A DNA stretch of 64,000 nt, taken from the NCBI RefSeq assembly GCF_019063845.1, contig NZ_CP077683.1, positions 1,302,001 through 1,366,000 on the forward strand, read 5' to 3'. The notes under the pieces were generated by a model. That model saw nothing but the letters and a program-made list of their open reading frames with translations. It had not been told where the DNA came from and did not search any database. The stretch comes from Geomonas subterranea. GTDB taxonomy: Bacteria; Desulfobacterota; Desulfuromonadia; Geobacterales; Geobacteraceae. Made by a program: the position numbers and the translations under genes. Positions 26,601-35,023 of the stretch are shown here, piece by piece; the first letter of the stretch is position 1, and each line of letters begins with the position of its first letter.

Positions 26601-27365
26601 TTATTGCCAGAGCGCCGCAGGGGCCGGAGTCTCGATCCTGTCCTGCTCTTCCCTGGGGAGGGCGGAAAAGAAGTCGAGCCCCGTCTGCCTCTCCACCTCG
26701 CGCACCGGGACCAGGTACTTCGGCATGTCCCGGGTGTCCAACGCTTCATTGGGCATGATCAGGGCGAGCGCCTCGTGCCGGGCCGGATCGAGGATCACCT
26801 TGTACAGCGCGGACGGCACCGCGACATGGTTGCGGCCGATGGTCTTCAAGGCCCCGCTGTAGACCGGCCCGCTGTAGATGTAGAGTTCTCCCCGCTTCTC
26901 CACCCACTTGCGCACCTTCCCTTCCAGGTCGGCCCATATGCCGCGGTTCATCCCCTCGCCGGCCTGCGGCACCATGTTGGAGAGGTAGAAACTCTCCGAC
27001 ATGGCCTGTTCATCCCACGCCATGTCCGCGGCGGGCGCCATGTGCCCCCGGTCATAGCCAGAGCCCCTGTAGTCGGAGAGTTCCGCGCGCTCCCCCTTGG
27101 GAAGATCGGCATCGGGACGGAAGTTGTTGGCGCGCTTGAGCTTCGCCTTCAGCCGCTCCCTGGTCATCCTCTCGACGACCCATACTGGCGTCTTTTTCAG
27201 GGCATCGTGGCTCAGCAGGTAGCCTTTGCGGCAGAGAATATCGCCGCTTTGCCCGGGAACGCCATAGGCGGCGAACTCCTGGCATTCCTCGACAGGTCCG
27301 CCGAAGGCGGAAACAGCCGATAACAGGACCAAAAAGACGATATTGAGGAGAGTATTACGAGGCAT
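26601..27365 (-). CDS. Secreted DNA/RNA non-specific endonuclease (NUC1 family)
   Basis: 254 aa with a signal peptide (MPRNTLLNIVFLVLLSAVSAFG). The beta-beta-alpha-metal nuclease signature DRGHMAPAADM gives the catalytic His, and LSNMVPQ plus the following Asn supply the Mg-binding site. It degrades DNA and RNA without sequence preference outside the cytoplasm, for nutrient recycling or defence. It converges on the S10 peptidase gene. No immunity or inhibitor gene is seen next to it. Confidence 0.9.
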   Translation of the reverse strand: MPRNTLLNIVFLVLLSAVSAFGGPVEECQEFAAYGVPGQSGDILCRKGYLLSHDALKKTPVWVVERMTRERLKAKLKRANNFRPDADLPKGERAELSDYRGSGYDRGHMAPAADMAWDEQAMSESFYLSNMVPQAGEGMNRGIWADLEGKVRKWVEKRGELYIYSGPVYSGALKTIGRNHVAVPSALYKVILDPARHEALALIMPNEALDTRDMPKYLVPVREVERQTGLDFFSALPREEQDRIETPAPAALWQ

Positions 27366-27504
27366 GGGACCGCCGGAAGGCTCCGCCGAGGCGGGCGTTT
27401 TCGCGGCAGTTTAACAGGATGAAGCGGTGCCATGCAACAGTAATGGCACCCTAGAGGAGATCCCGCTCTGTGGGGTGGGACTCAGAAAAAAATTCCGCAG
27501 ACTG

Positions 27505-27532
27505 TTTACACAACTGAAATCTGGTTTACTAT
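27505..27532 (+). promoter_or_regulatory. Putative sigma-70-like promoter for the triplicated-domain gene
   Basis: TTTACA (27505-27510) and TACTAT (27527-27532) are 16 nt apart in a locally AT-rich stretch, about 50 nt before the ATG at 27582. By eye only. Confidence 0.4.
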
Positions 27533-27581
27533 TGTGACGATTAGGTTTGGCTAATACTCACCGTGAGAGGTACAACTGACA

Positions 27582-28484
27582 ATGCACGAGGGATTCCACT
27601 CCGAACACAGCCACAGAGCGTCCACAAAGAGTTTCCGTCCGACGGGTATGACCGAACAGATCGCAGAAGTTAAGGCAAAGCTGATTCACAATGTCAGGCG
27701 CAACTCTAAGAGGTATGGTGCGTTGACCTCTTCGCGCATCCTGACCGTCCTTGCCAAAGGGCTGCCGAACGAGCTTCAGCATGGGGTGCTGGAAGCGATA
27801 TCAACAGGCACTCTCGCCAATGACATACGCACCCTGGTCACTCCCTCCGGTCAGCTTTTCCTCTATTCCCAGGAGCACATGAGCGTCGAAGATGCCGCCG
27901 CCAAGGGGAAACTCGAGGAAGTGAAGCATGCCATGGCCGACAAGATCCGCAGGGACTCCAGAGTCATTACCGCCCTCACCCCGCTGAGCGCCATGTTCAC
28001 TCTCTTCACGGACATCAAACCGGTGAAAATCTGTTCCCTTCTCAACGAGATGCAAACCCAGCTGCAGTACCGGGATATCAAGACCGTGTCGGCCTTCAGT
28101 GGCGAGCTGTATCTCTACTGCGACGCGCATATCACCGACAAGTACGCCGCCTTGCTGGTTCGTTCCGCCGTCACCGACGCATCCCGCACCATCGTGGAGA
28201 CGGTGCGGGAGGAATCGCGCGTCTATCCCCGGCCGACCAGGGTGAGCCTTTTCACCAGCCAGGTTTTCGGCATCCCCTCAGCGACGTTGCAGCCCTGTAT
28301 CGTACGGGTACTGAATTCACCGGAGTACGGCGACATCCGCAAACTGGTACACCCGGACACAGATGCCGAATATCTCTACTCCAATCTCCACATGAACGAG
28401 GAACAAGCCTATACCTTGATGAACTGGATGGAGGAAGAGGGACCAGCTACAGGGAGAGCGCTACCACCTCCGCGATGTCCCTGA
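27582..28484 (+). CDS. Unknown protein made of three tandem ~85-residue repeats
   Basis: 300 aa, cytoplasmic, not recognised. The sequence is three divergent copies of one unit. Each begins with an Arg-rich helix (VRRNSKRYGALT; IRRDSRVITALT; VREESRVYPRPT), continues through IRTLVTPSGQ / IKTVSAFSGE / IRKLVHPDTD and ends with LFLYSQEHM / LYLYCDAHI / EYLYSNLHM. The unit could be a winged-helix-like fold, but that is a guess. The upstream ATG (27582) is taken because GAGAGG precedes it; a second ATG lies 22 codons in. The last 38 nt overlap the end of the convergent Fe-S oxidoreductase gene. Confidence 0.72.
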   Translation: MHEGFHSEHSHRASTKSFRPTGMTEQIAEVKAKLIHNVRRNSKRYGALTSSRILTVLAKGLPNELQHGVLEAISTGTLANDIRTLVTPSGQLFLYSQEHMSVEDAAAKGKLEEVKHAMADKIRRDSRVITALTPLSAMFTLFTDIKPVKICSLLNEMQTQLQYRDIKTVSAFSGELYLYCDAHITDKYAALLVRSAVTDASRTIVETVREESRVYPRPTRVSLFTSQVFGIPSATLQPCIVRVLNSPEYGDIRKLVHPDTDAEYLYSNLHMNEEQAYTLMNWMEEEGPATGRALPPPRCP

Positions 28485-30420
28485 CCTGGGTCCGGCTCCC
28501 GGTCATTTCCTTTATACCGTCCTCGAACATGGTCATGCAGAAGGGGCAGCTTACGCAGACAGTTTCCGGCTGTTGCGCCAGCGCCTCCTGCACGCGGTTG
28601 CGGTTGATGGGCGTCCCTTCGTGCTCCTCGAGCCACATACGCCCTCCCCCGGCTCCGCAGCAGAACGCGTTCTCCCTGTTGCGCCCCATCTCGAGGACCT
28701 CATTCCCCGTTGCTTTTTTCAGCACCTCGCGCGGCGCCTCATAGACGTCGTTGTGGCGCCCGAGATAGCATGAGTCGTGGAACATCACCCTCCCCAGCTC
28801 CGCTTTCCGCGCCGTGGCGAGCCTGCCGTCCTCGAGCAGTCCCCTGATAAGCTCGCTGTGGTGCACCACCTCGAGCTCCAGCCCGAACTGACGGTAGTCG
28901 TTCTTCAAGGTCGTGAAGCAGTGCGGGCACTGCGTGATCACCTTGGTCACCGCCTTGACCTGGAACTGCCGCACTGTTTCCCTGGTCATCTGCTCAAAGA
29001 GGTATTCGTTTCCAAGCCGGCGCGCGCTGTCGCCGCAGCATCTCTCTTCCCTGCCCAGCACTCCATAGGAAACCCCGGCCGCGTCCAGCACGCGTGTCAG
29101 CGCAACAGAGGTCTGCTTGTTGCGGGCGTCGAAAGCGCCGGAACAGCCGACGAAAAGAAGGTACTCGGTAGCACCCGCCTCGAAGGGGCGCAGGCTCAAC
29201 TGCGAACTCCACTTGCTCCGCTCCGACGGTGCCATGCCCCACGGGTTGGAGCGCTGTTCCAGGTTCTCGAACAGGTTCAATAGCTCTTCTGGAAAACGGG
29301 CCTCCATCTGCACCAGGTGCCGCCGCATCTGGACTATCTTCGGGAGGTGCTCGATGAAGACCGGGCACGCCTCCATGCAGGCGCCGCACGAAGTGCAGCT
29401 CCAGAGGGCGGCCTCCGTGGTGCTCCCCTTTTCCCCGTTGCCGATCAGCGAGATGCAGCGCTCCGCCCCGGCGTCCCCGGAAAGCTTCTCCATGACGGCG
29501 CCGTTTCGCAGCAGGTTCACCTTGATGGCGTGGATCACCCCGCGCGGGTTGAGGGCCTTGCCGGTGGTGGAGGCGGGACAGGATTGTTGGCAGCGTCCGC
29601 ATTCGGTGCAGGAAAAGGAATCCAGCAGGTCCTTCCAGGAGAGCCGGTCCAGCGTCGCCGCACCGAAACTGTTTCCTTCCACGAAGGTCTCGCGCTCCTG
29701 CGTGTTGCTCTTTCCCATGTTGCGCAGAAAGACGCCCGGTATGGCGGTAAGTATGTGCATGTGTTTGCTGTAGGGGAGAAAGTTCATGAATCCCAGGAGC
29801 ACCACGGCGTGGATCCACCAGAAGACGATCCCGGTTGTTGCCAGGGCACCGGCGGCGGTGGTGGCGGCAATCACGCGTGCGGCAAGGTTCGACACCGGCG
29901 TCGCGGCTGTTGCGGCAAGCGCCCCCTGGGCGATGCGAACGCCGTTCAGCCCGAAGTAGGCCAGCATGAGGGTGGCGATCATCGAGAGGATGAAGTACGC
30001 CTCAAAGGTGCGGGCGCCCTGAAACGGAGGGCTCACCGTGCGACGCACCGCCGCGACCGCCACTGCGAGCAGTGCCGCCAGGGAACAGATGTCGAAAAGG
30101 AACAGCAGCGCGCCGCGCAGCAGGTCGGGGAGCAGCGCGAAGGAAACCGCCGGGAAGATCCCGGAAACCAGGAATTCGAAGTTGGCCAGGGCCAGCACCA
30201 GGAAGGCCCAGAAGATGATGCCGTGGTTCAGGCCGAAGGGGCGGCTTATCACCCTCTTCTGCCCGACCGCGTAGACCAGCACCTCTTTGAGCCGGTCGAG
30301 GGGACAGTCGAAGCGGTACTCGTTCTTGCCGACGCTGATAAGTGCCAGCCTTCGATAACAACTAAAAGCAAAAACGGTGAGGGACGCGGTGAGCAAAAAG
30401 ATGAAAACTGTCTGTTCCAT
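28447..30420 (-). CDS. Membrane Fe-S oxidoreductase with CCG domains (Etf-linked, HdrD-like)
   Basis: 657 aa. The N-terminal ~230 residues hold about five or six membrane helices like a nitrate-reductase gamma/cytochrome b subunit; then two 4Fe-4S motifs (CTECGRCQQSCP, CTSCGACMEACP) and two CCG domains (RCCGDSARR, CCGAGGGRMW). This layout belongs to proteins that take electrons from an electron-transfer flavoprotein and pass them to menaquinone, or the reverse. It is the last gene of etfB-etfA-oxidoreductase, 131 nt after etfA. In Geobacteraceae such units serve acyl-CoA oxidation; here nifB lies just upstream, so a nitrogenase-related role is also possible. Confidence 0.87.
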   Translation of the reverse strand: MEQTVFIFLLTASLTVFAFSCYRRLALISVGKNEYRFDCPLDRLKEVLVYAVGQKRVISRPFGLNHGIIFWAFLVLALANFEFLVSGIFPAVSFALLPDLLRGALLFLFDICSLAALLAVAVAAVRRTVSPPFQGARTFEAYFILSMIATLMLAYFGLNGVRIAQGALAATAATPVSNLAARVIAATTAAGALATTGIVFWWIHAVVLLGFMNFLPYSKHMHILTAIPGVFLRNMGKSNTQERETFVEGNSFGAATLDRLSWKDLLDSFSCTECGRCQQSCPASTTGKALNPRGVIHAIKVNLLRNGAVMEKLSGDAGAERCISLIGNGEKGSTTEAALWSCTSCGACMEACPVFIEHLPKIVQMRRHLVQMEARFPEELLNLFENLEQRSNPWGMAPSERSKWSSQLSLRPFEAGATEYLLFVGCSGAFDARNKQTSVALTRVLDAAGVSYGVLGREERCCGDSARRLGNEYLFEQMTRETVRQFQVKAVTKVITQCPHCFTTLKNDYRQFGLELEVVHHSELIRGLLEDGRLATARKAELGRVMFHDSCYLGRHNDVYEAPREVLKKATGNEVLEMGRNRENAFCCGAGGGRMWLEEHEGTPINRNRVQEALAQQPETVCVSCPFCMTMFEDGIKEMTGSRTQVRDIAEVVALSL

Positions 30421-30551
30421 GGGGACTCCCGGTGAGACGTAAGGACGAATGTACGTGGTAAATGGTGCCGGCTACATCGGCGGGGTTCACGATGTCTCAC
30501 TTTGCGCCTCAGCGCCCCGGCGCCTTTTCGTTGACTGTTTTGGGGGGATGG

Positions 30552-31859
30552 CTATGGCCGCTGCTTCAGCTCCCGCACTCGCGCCGTCAGTGCCGGCACC
30601 ACCTGGAACAGGTCCCCTATGATCCCGAAGGTGGCCACTTCGAAGATGGGCGCCTCCGCATCGCGGTTGATGGCGATGATCACGTCGGAATCCTGCATTC
30701 CAACCAGGTGCTGGATGGCGCCGGAGATGCCGCAGGCGATGTAAATCTTCGGGCGTACCGTCTTTCCCGTCTGCCCGACCTGGCGGTCCTGGGGAAGCCA
30801 CCCCGCGTCGACCGCGCTACGCGACCCGCCGACGACGCCGCCCAACTCCTCGGCCAGTTCTTCCAGCATGTTGAAATTCTCCCTGGCCATCAGTCCGCGG
30901 CCGCCTGATACGATGAACTCGGCACCGGCCACGTCGACCTTGTCCTTGGCCCCTCTTTCCGTTATCACCTCCAGCACGCGGGTGAAGATGGAAGTCTCGG
31001 AGATGGTGCAGGTCTCGTGGATGACCCTGCCGGTCCTGTCGCTGTTCCGCTGAGGCATGGGCATCACGTGCGGGCGCACCGTGGCCATTTGAGGGCGGAA
31101 GCGGTCGCACATGATGGTGGCCATGATGTTGCCGCCGAAGGCAGGGCGAGTCTGCATCAGGTTTCCTTTCGCGTCGACACCAAGGCCGGTACAGTCGGCG
31201 GTGAGCCCGGTCTGGACTCGGGTCGCCACCGCCCCGGCCAGGTCGCGCCCCATGCCCGTCGCACCCATCAGCACCACTTCCGGCTTGTGCTTTTCGATGA
31301 GATGGCACATCGCCTCCAGGAAGGGCTCGGTGCGGTACTGGCGGAACACGGGGGCGTTCACCAGGTAGGCCTGGTCGGCCCCATAGCTGAAAGCGTGGCT
31401 GGCGAGGTGTTCCACACCGCTGCCGATCACTACCGCCGAGAGAGGCACTCCGAGCTGGTCGGCGAGCTCGCGCCCTGCTCCGGTCAATTCCCAGGAGACC
31501 CTGGCACCCTCGCCGTCGTTGTGCTCGATGAAGACCCAGACTCCTTTGTATGCCGAGACCTTGCGGCGGCGCTCCAGTTCTTCCTCGTCCACCTCTGCGC
31601 CGCCGTGCTTTTCAAAGCTGGCGATGATGGCGATCTCCTCCGGCGTGTAGAACATCTCCAGCGCGCCGGCCGGGCAGGCCTTGACGCACTTCACGCAGCC
31701 GATGCATTTTTCCGCCTCGATAACCGGCTCGCCCTGCTCGCTCATCTCCACGCCGTTCACCGGGCAGACGCTTTGGCAGCGCGCGCCGCAGGCAACGCAC
31801 TTGCCGGGTATGACCCGTGCCTTGCCGCGCGGTTTCTTTAGTTTCACTGGTTCAGTCAT
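30552..31859 (-). CDS. etfA: Electron transfer flavoprotein alpha subunit with N-terminal ferredoxin domain
   Basis: 435 aa. Residues ~15-70 hold a two-cluster ferredoxin module ([16 protein letters not shown] and [15 protein letters not shown]), followed by the ETF alpha domain ending in the FAD-binding region ([42 protein letters not shown]). Start [10 protein letters not shown] at 31859 is chosen for the AAGGTG 5 nt upstream; an in-frame ATG 17 codons earlier would translate through a hairpin repeat. It pairs with etfB upstream and passes electrons to the membrane Fe-S protein downstream. The ferredoxin module is common in clostridial and delta-proteobacterial EtfA. Confidence 0.92.
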   Translation of the reverse strand: MTEPVKLKKPRGKARVIPGKCVACGARCQSVCPVNGVEMSEQGEPVIEAEKCIGCVKCVKACPAGALEMFYTPEEIAIIASFEKHGGAEVDEEELERRRKVSAYKGVWVFIEHNDGEGARVSWELTGAGRELADQLGVPLSAVVIGSGVEHLASHAFSYGADQAYLVNAPVFRQYRTEPFLEAMCHLIEKHKPEVVLMGATGMGRDLAGAVATRVQTGLTADCTGLGVDAKGNLMQTRPAFGGNIMATIMCDRFRPQMATVRPHVMPMPQRNSDRTGRVIHETCTISETSIFTRVLEVITERGAKDKVDVAGAEFIVSGGRGLMARENFNMLEELAEELGGVVGGSRSAVDAGWLPQDRQVGQTGKTVRPKIYIACGISGAIQHLVGMQDSDVIIAINRDAEAPIFEVATFGIIGDLFQVVPALTARVRELKQRP

Positions 31860-31895
31860 GGGGCACCTTGTTAGTTGTGTCGGTATTGTCCTGTA

Positions 31896-31916
31896 GGGGC
31901 GAATAATCACTCGCCC
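31896..31916. repeat. GGGCGAAT hairpin repeat, copy 2
   Basis: CTGTAGGGGCGAATAATCAC followed by TCGCCC is the reverse-oriented relative of the 19949 and 63544 copies, with one mismatch in the arms. It lies in the etfB-etfA spacer. Confidence 0.7.
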
Positions 31917-31971
31917 TGTCCACTCTTACCTGCGGGAGGGGACGGTCGAGGTCGTTTGTGACTGGTGTTTG

Positions 31972-32784
31972 TTAAACCGCCAGCATGTCGCCGTCGATGA
32001 GGCGGTCGAGCAGCAGGTTGGCGGCGCCCGCCGGATCGTTCATGCCGTCGCCGATGATCTCCCCCTCCTTGCGCTCCGGAGAAAAAATCCGGCTGACCCA
32101 GGTGGGCGATCCTTTCAGCCCGACGCTGTTCACGTCCAGCCGCAGCTCTTCGTTGCTCCAGCACTCCACCTGCGCCCTGGCGGAGGAAAGCCGCATGGGC
32201 ACCGTCGGGTAGCGCGGGCGGTTCAACTCGCGCACCACGGTGATCATGGCGGGGAGCCGCGCCTCGACGATCTCGTAGCGTCCCTCCAGCTTGCGGCGCA
32301 CAACGATCGTCTTTTGCAACGGGTCGATCTTCTCGATCCGATCCACGAGCGTCAGCTGAGAGTACCCCAGACGCACCGCGATGCCCGGTCCCACCTGCGC
32401 GGTGTCGCCGTCTATGGTCTGCTTGCCACAAAAGACGATGCCCACTTCATCCTGCTCGCTCAATTTGCTGATGGCGGCGGCCAGGACATTGCTGGTGGAA
32501 AGCGTATCGGCCCCGCCGAAGGCACGGTCCGAAATGAGGATGCTGCGGTCGACGCCCAGCGCGAGCGCCTTCCGTAGCGTCGCTTCTGCATTGGGCGGTC
32601 CCATTGAAAGAGCAACCGCCTTGAAGCCATGGCTGTCCTTGAGGCGCAAGCTCTCCTCTAGGGCGTGGCTGTCATAGGGGTTGATGATGAACGGTATCCC
32701 GTCCCTGATAAGTGTATTGGTTACAGGATCTATCTGGACTTGCGTAGTATCGGGAACCTGCTTTATGCAGGCGACGACCAACAT
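31972..32784 (-). CDS. etfB: Electron transfer flavoprotein beta subunit
   Basis: 270 aa with the EtfB opening CIKQVPDTTQVQIDP, the AMP/FAD-contacting FCGKQTIDGDTAQVGP, and the RRKLEGRYEIVEARLPAMITV segment typical of the family. AGGAGG is 5 nt before the ATG. First gene of a three-gene electron-transfer unit with etfA and a membrane Fe-S oxidoreductase. It begins 95 nt after the GNAT gene that follows nifB, so it may share that transcript. Confidence 0.93.
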   Translation of the reverse strand: MLVVACIKQVPDTTQVQIDPVTNTLIRDGIPFIINPYDSHALEESLRLKDSHGFKAVALSMGPPNAEATLRKALALGVDRSILISDRAFGGADTLSTSNVLAAAISKLSEQDEVGIVFCGKQTIDGDTAQVGPGIAVRLGYSQLTLVDRIEKIDPLQKTIVVRRKLEGRYEIVEARLPAMITVVRELNRPRYPTVPMRLSSARAQVECWSNEELRLDVNSVGLKGSPTWVSRIFSPERKEGEIIGDGMNDPAGAANLLLDRLIDGDMLAV

Positions 32785-32879
32785 GCTAACCTCCTGGTGT
32801 ATACGGCATTTTACTTTTGCTGCTTACTTACCGGTTTATGACATTACCGCCATACTCTTTTACCGGCTTATCCATCGTG

Positions 32880-33683
32880 TCACCCCATGCTACCCATGCT
32901 GCCCAGTGCGAATATCTTTTTAGGGGCGTATTGGGGACGGGCGCCGAGGTACATGAGTGTATTGCTGCCCCTGATAGAGAATCCCTTACGGGCGAGCAGC
33001 GATGCGGCCGCGACGTTACCGGCGGGAACATCGAGGAACACGGAGCCCCCGGCGGCCGCCAGGGCAAGATCGAGTAGTGGCGCCGCTTGCCCCTCGAAGA
33101 GCGCACCCCACGGCCCGAGCTGCGTTCCCTGTTCCCATTGCTGGATGCAGACAAACGAGTAAGTGCCGCAGATGACGCGCCCCCTGCCGCACGCTACACT
33201 CAACAGCGCATCGCGCCGGTCGCCCCACCCCGCGCTATCCACCTGCCGCAGCATCTCATGGTCGAGACGCGGGGAGGGTGACCATGACGGAGGCGCCCCC
33301 CCCTCCCCTACCCAGCGGTTAATGCTGTCGATGGGGAGAAAGCCGAGCTTCTTGTACAGCTCGACTCCTTTCGCCGAAGCGGTCAGCCAGACCGTTTCCA
33401 CGCCAGCCTCCAGCAGAGCCTGCAACGCCCCCGTCAAAAGTTCCGTGCCGATGCCCCCCCTGCGCGCCACCGGCGCCACCAGAAGGTTCCCGATCCAGCC
33501 GCTTTTGTCGTGGCGCAGCGAGGTGACATACCCCAGCGTCTCGCCGCCTGCGCGCTTTACCAGGCACCCTTGCGGGAACGCCTGCAACAGAAACTCCATC
33601 TCCCATCTCCCGCAGATCCAGCCTTCAGCCAGAGCCATGGTGAGAAACGAGTCGACATCGGAAGGAAGAAGCGGGCCTGGCAT
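32880..33683 (-). CDS. GNAT-family acetyltransferase coupled to nifB
   Basis: 267 aa. The first half is a GNAT fold with the acetyl-CoA loop RRGGIGTELL and a closing LYKKLGF. The second half looks like a degenerate second GNAT copy (VFLDVPAGNVAAASLLARKGF), as in tandem-GNAT proteins of the YncA/DUF type. The ATG is 1 nt after the nifB stop, which implies translation with nifB. The very C-terminus repeats GSMGSMG. Substrate unknown; no link to nitrogenase is established that I know of. Confidence 0.8.
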   Translation of the reverse strand: MPGPLLPSDVDSFLTMALAEGWICGRWEMEFLLQAFPQGCLVKRAGGETLGYVTSLRHDKSGWIGNLLVAPVARRGGIGTELLTGALQALLEAGVETVWLTASAKGVELYKKLGFLPIDSINRWVGEGGAPPSWSPSPRLDHEMLRQVDSAGWGDRRDALLSVACGRGRVICGTYSFVCIQQWEQGTQLGPWGALFEGQAAPLLDLALAAAGGSVFLDVPAGNVAAASLLARKGFSIRGSNTLMYLGARPQYAPKKIFALGSMGSMG

Positions 33684-33684
33684 G

Positions 33685-34542
33685 TCATTTCGCCGTTGTC
33701 ACGGCCAACTGCAGGTTCTCGCCGATCAGCCCCACCGCGTCAGCCCGGCACTGCTTGCAGTGCTTGAACTGCCCGATGGTCTTCTCGTTGTCGCGGCGCA
33801 GCGCGTCCAGATGATCCGCGGAAGGAGGCTCGATGTGAGCGAAATCGGCCTGTGGAATCAGCGGCATGATGTTCATGACGAATGCGCCCAGCTCTTTGAC
33901 CTTTCTCGAGATGAGCGGTATCTGCGCGTCATTGACACCAGGGATGAGGACCGTGTTGATCTTTATGGTCATACCCAGTTCTGCGGCCTGGCGAATCCCT
34001 TCGAGCTGGTTGCGCACCAGGAGTTCGCCCGCCTCACTGCCGCTGTAGGTCGTGCCCTGGTAATGCACGTAGGAGTAGATCTGGCCGCCGACCACCGGGT
34101 CGAGGGTGTTCAAGGTCACGGTCAGGCTGTGCAGCCCCAGCGCCTTCAGGACCGGCATCTTGTCCGGCAGCAGCAGCCCGTTGGTGCTCATGCACTTGAT
34201 AAGGTCCGGAAACTCGCGGTCCACCAGTTGGAAGGTCTCGAACGTCTCGTCGTTGAAAAGTGGATCGCCGGGACCGGCAATGCCGATCACCTTGATGATG
34301 GGTCCCGTCACCGGGCTTGCCATTACCTCGCGCACCCTGACGATCGCCTCCTCCGGCGTGAGCAGCCGGCTGGTCACGCCCGGCCGCGATTCGTTGGCAC
34401 AATCGTGACGTCTGGTGCAGTAGCCGCACTTGATGTTGCACTTCGGGGCCACAGCCAGGTGCATCCTGCCGTTTTTGTGGTGGTTGCCACCGAAGCAGGG
34501 ATGGCCTTGAATCTTCTTCATCTTCTCGCACGAGGTTGCCAT
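33685..34542 (-). CDS. nifB: NifB, FeMo-cofactor precursor (NifB-co) radical SAM synthase
   Basis: 285 aa radical SAM enzyme that fuses two 4Fe-4S clusters and inserts a carbide to give NifB-co. HPCFGG near the N-terminus and the SAM-cluster motif CNIKCGYC (CxxxCxxC) in the AVAPKCNIKCGYCTRRHDC segment are typical; GIAGPGDPL and the late CKQCRADAVGL are also NifB signatures. It is the short form, with no C-terminal NifX/NafY domain. GGAGG lies 6 nt before the ATG. Preceded by an antitermination leader and sigma-54 promoter; the GNAT gene follows after 1 nt. Confidence 0.95.
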   Translation of the reverse strand: MATSCEKMKKIQGHPCFGGNHHKNGRMHLAVAPKCNIKCGYCTRRHDCANESRPGVTSRLLTPEEAIVRVREVMASPVTGPIIKVIGIAGPGDPLFNDETFETFQLVDREFPDLIKCMSTNGLLLPDKMPVLKALGLHSLTVTLNTLDPVVGGQIYSYVHYQGTTYSGSEAGELLVRNQLEGIRQAAELGMTIKINTVLIPGVNDAQIPLISRKVKELGAFVMNIMPLIPQADFAHIEPPSADHLDALRRDNEKTIGQFKHCKQCRADAVGLIGENLQLAVTTAK

Positions 34543-34567
34543 GGTATCCTCCTTGACCCGTTCCTGA

Positions 34568-34640
34568 AAAAGAAAATGCCCGGTCGGATCTCTATCCGCC
34601 GGGCATCGTTGCCGTCATTGTCAGATACATCGTTGTACCT
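34568..34640 (-). promoter_or_regulatory. nifB leader: two A1/G4 hexaloop hairpins overlapping an intrinsic terminator
   Basis: Reading the minus strand: hairpin 1 is AGGTAC-[AACGAT]-GTATCT (34640-34623); hairpin 2 is GGC-[AACGAT]-GCC (34613-34602); the terminator ATGCCCGG...CCGGGCAT with TTTCTTTTT runs 34606-34568. Both hexaloops have A at position 1 and G at position 4, the hallmark of RNA bound by ANTAR antiterminators. Hairpin 2 uses bases of the terminator's left arm, so the two are mutually exclusive. This agrees with the GnfK/GnfR control of nif genes reported in Geobacter sulfurreducens. Confidence 0.8.
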
Positions 34641-34652
34641 TTGCCTCCTATC

Positions 34653-34668
34653 AGCATTTAACGTGCCA
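34653..34668 (-). promoter_or_regulatory. Sigma-54 (-24/-12) promoter of nifB
   Basis: TGGCACGTTAAATGCT on the minus strand: GG and GC elements are separated by exactly 10 nt. Predicted transcript start is near 34642, just ahead of the leader hairpins. Confidence 0.8.
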
Positions 34669-34767
34669 CTGACAGCGCAAGGCAGTGTCTACGTTTTTTC
34701 CGACTACTCCAGTCGATGACACGGCCAGGGTGGAACTAAACAGCAAAAAGTGATAACAATCGGCGAT

Positions 34768-34950
34768 TTAGCTGTAGCAACCGCCGCTTGCGCGCACGGC
34801 AGTGGCCCCGCCTTGAGTGTTGCCAGCAGTCTTGCTTCCTTTCACGAGCACCCCGCCTTCCGCCACCAGTGCTTCGACTAATTTTTGGGCATTGCCTAAG
34901 CTGACGGCATTCCCCCTGCTCCAACTCAGGCTCCCTATAACGCGGAAACA
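34768..34950 (-). other. Possible small peptide gene or remnant ending GGCYS
   Basis: An open minus-strand frame ending at 34768 reads ...GNAQKLVEALVAEGGVLVKG... and finishes ...AVRASGGCYS, a protein-like composition with ordinary codon use. No ATG, GTG or TTG with a ribosome binding site was found in frame, so the 5' limit (about 34950) is arbitrary. It could be a precursor-like peptide, a gene remnant, or chance. It lies between the divergent draG and nifB transcription units. Confidence 0.25.
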
Positions 34951-35023
34951 TGGAAAACCTGAGCCCCTGCAGGGCTCATGGGTAGAGCAGGGACAACGGA
35001 TTGGATATTGCAGGCTTTCGCCC

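Noticed and set aside
34736-34951. 71-codon minus-strand frame with an ATG, beside the GGCYS frame
   Set aside because: Its sequence is Arg-rich and low in protein-like pattern; the neighbouring frame looks more natural though it has no start.
34817-35023. Longer DraG starting near 34817
   Set aside because: The extra residues do not match the family and the DraG motif begins soon after 35024.
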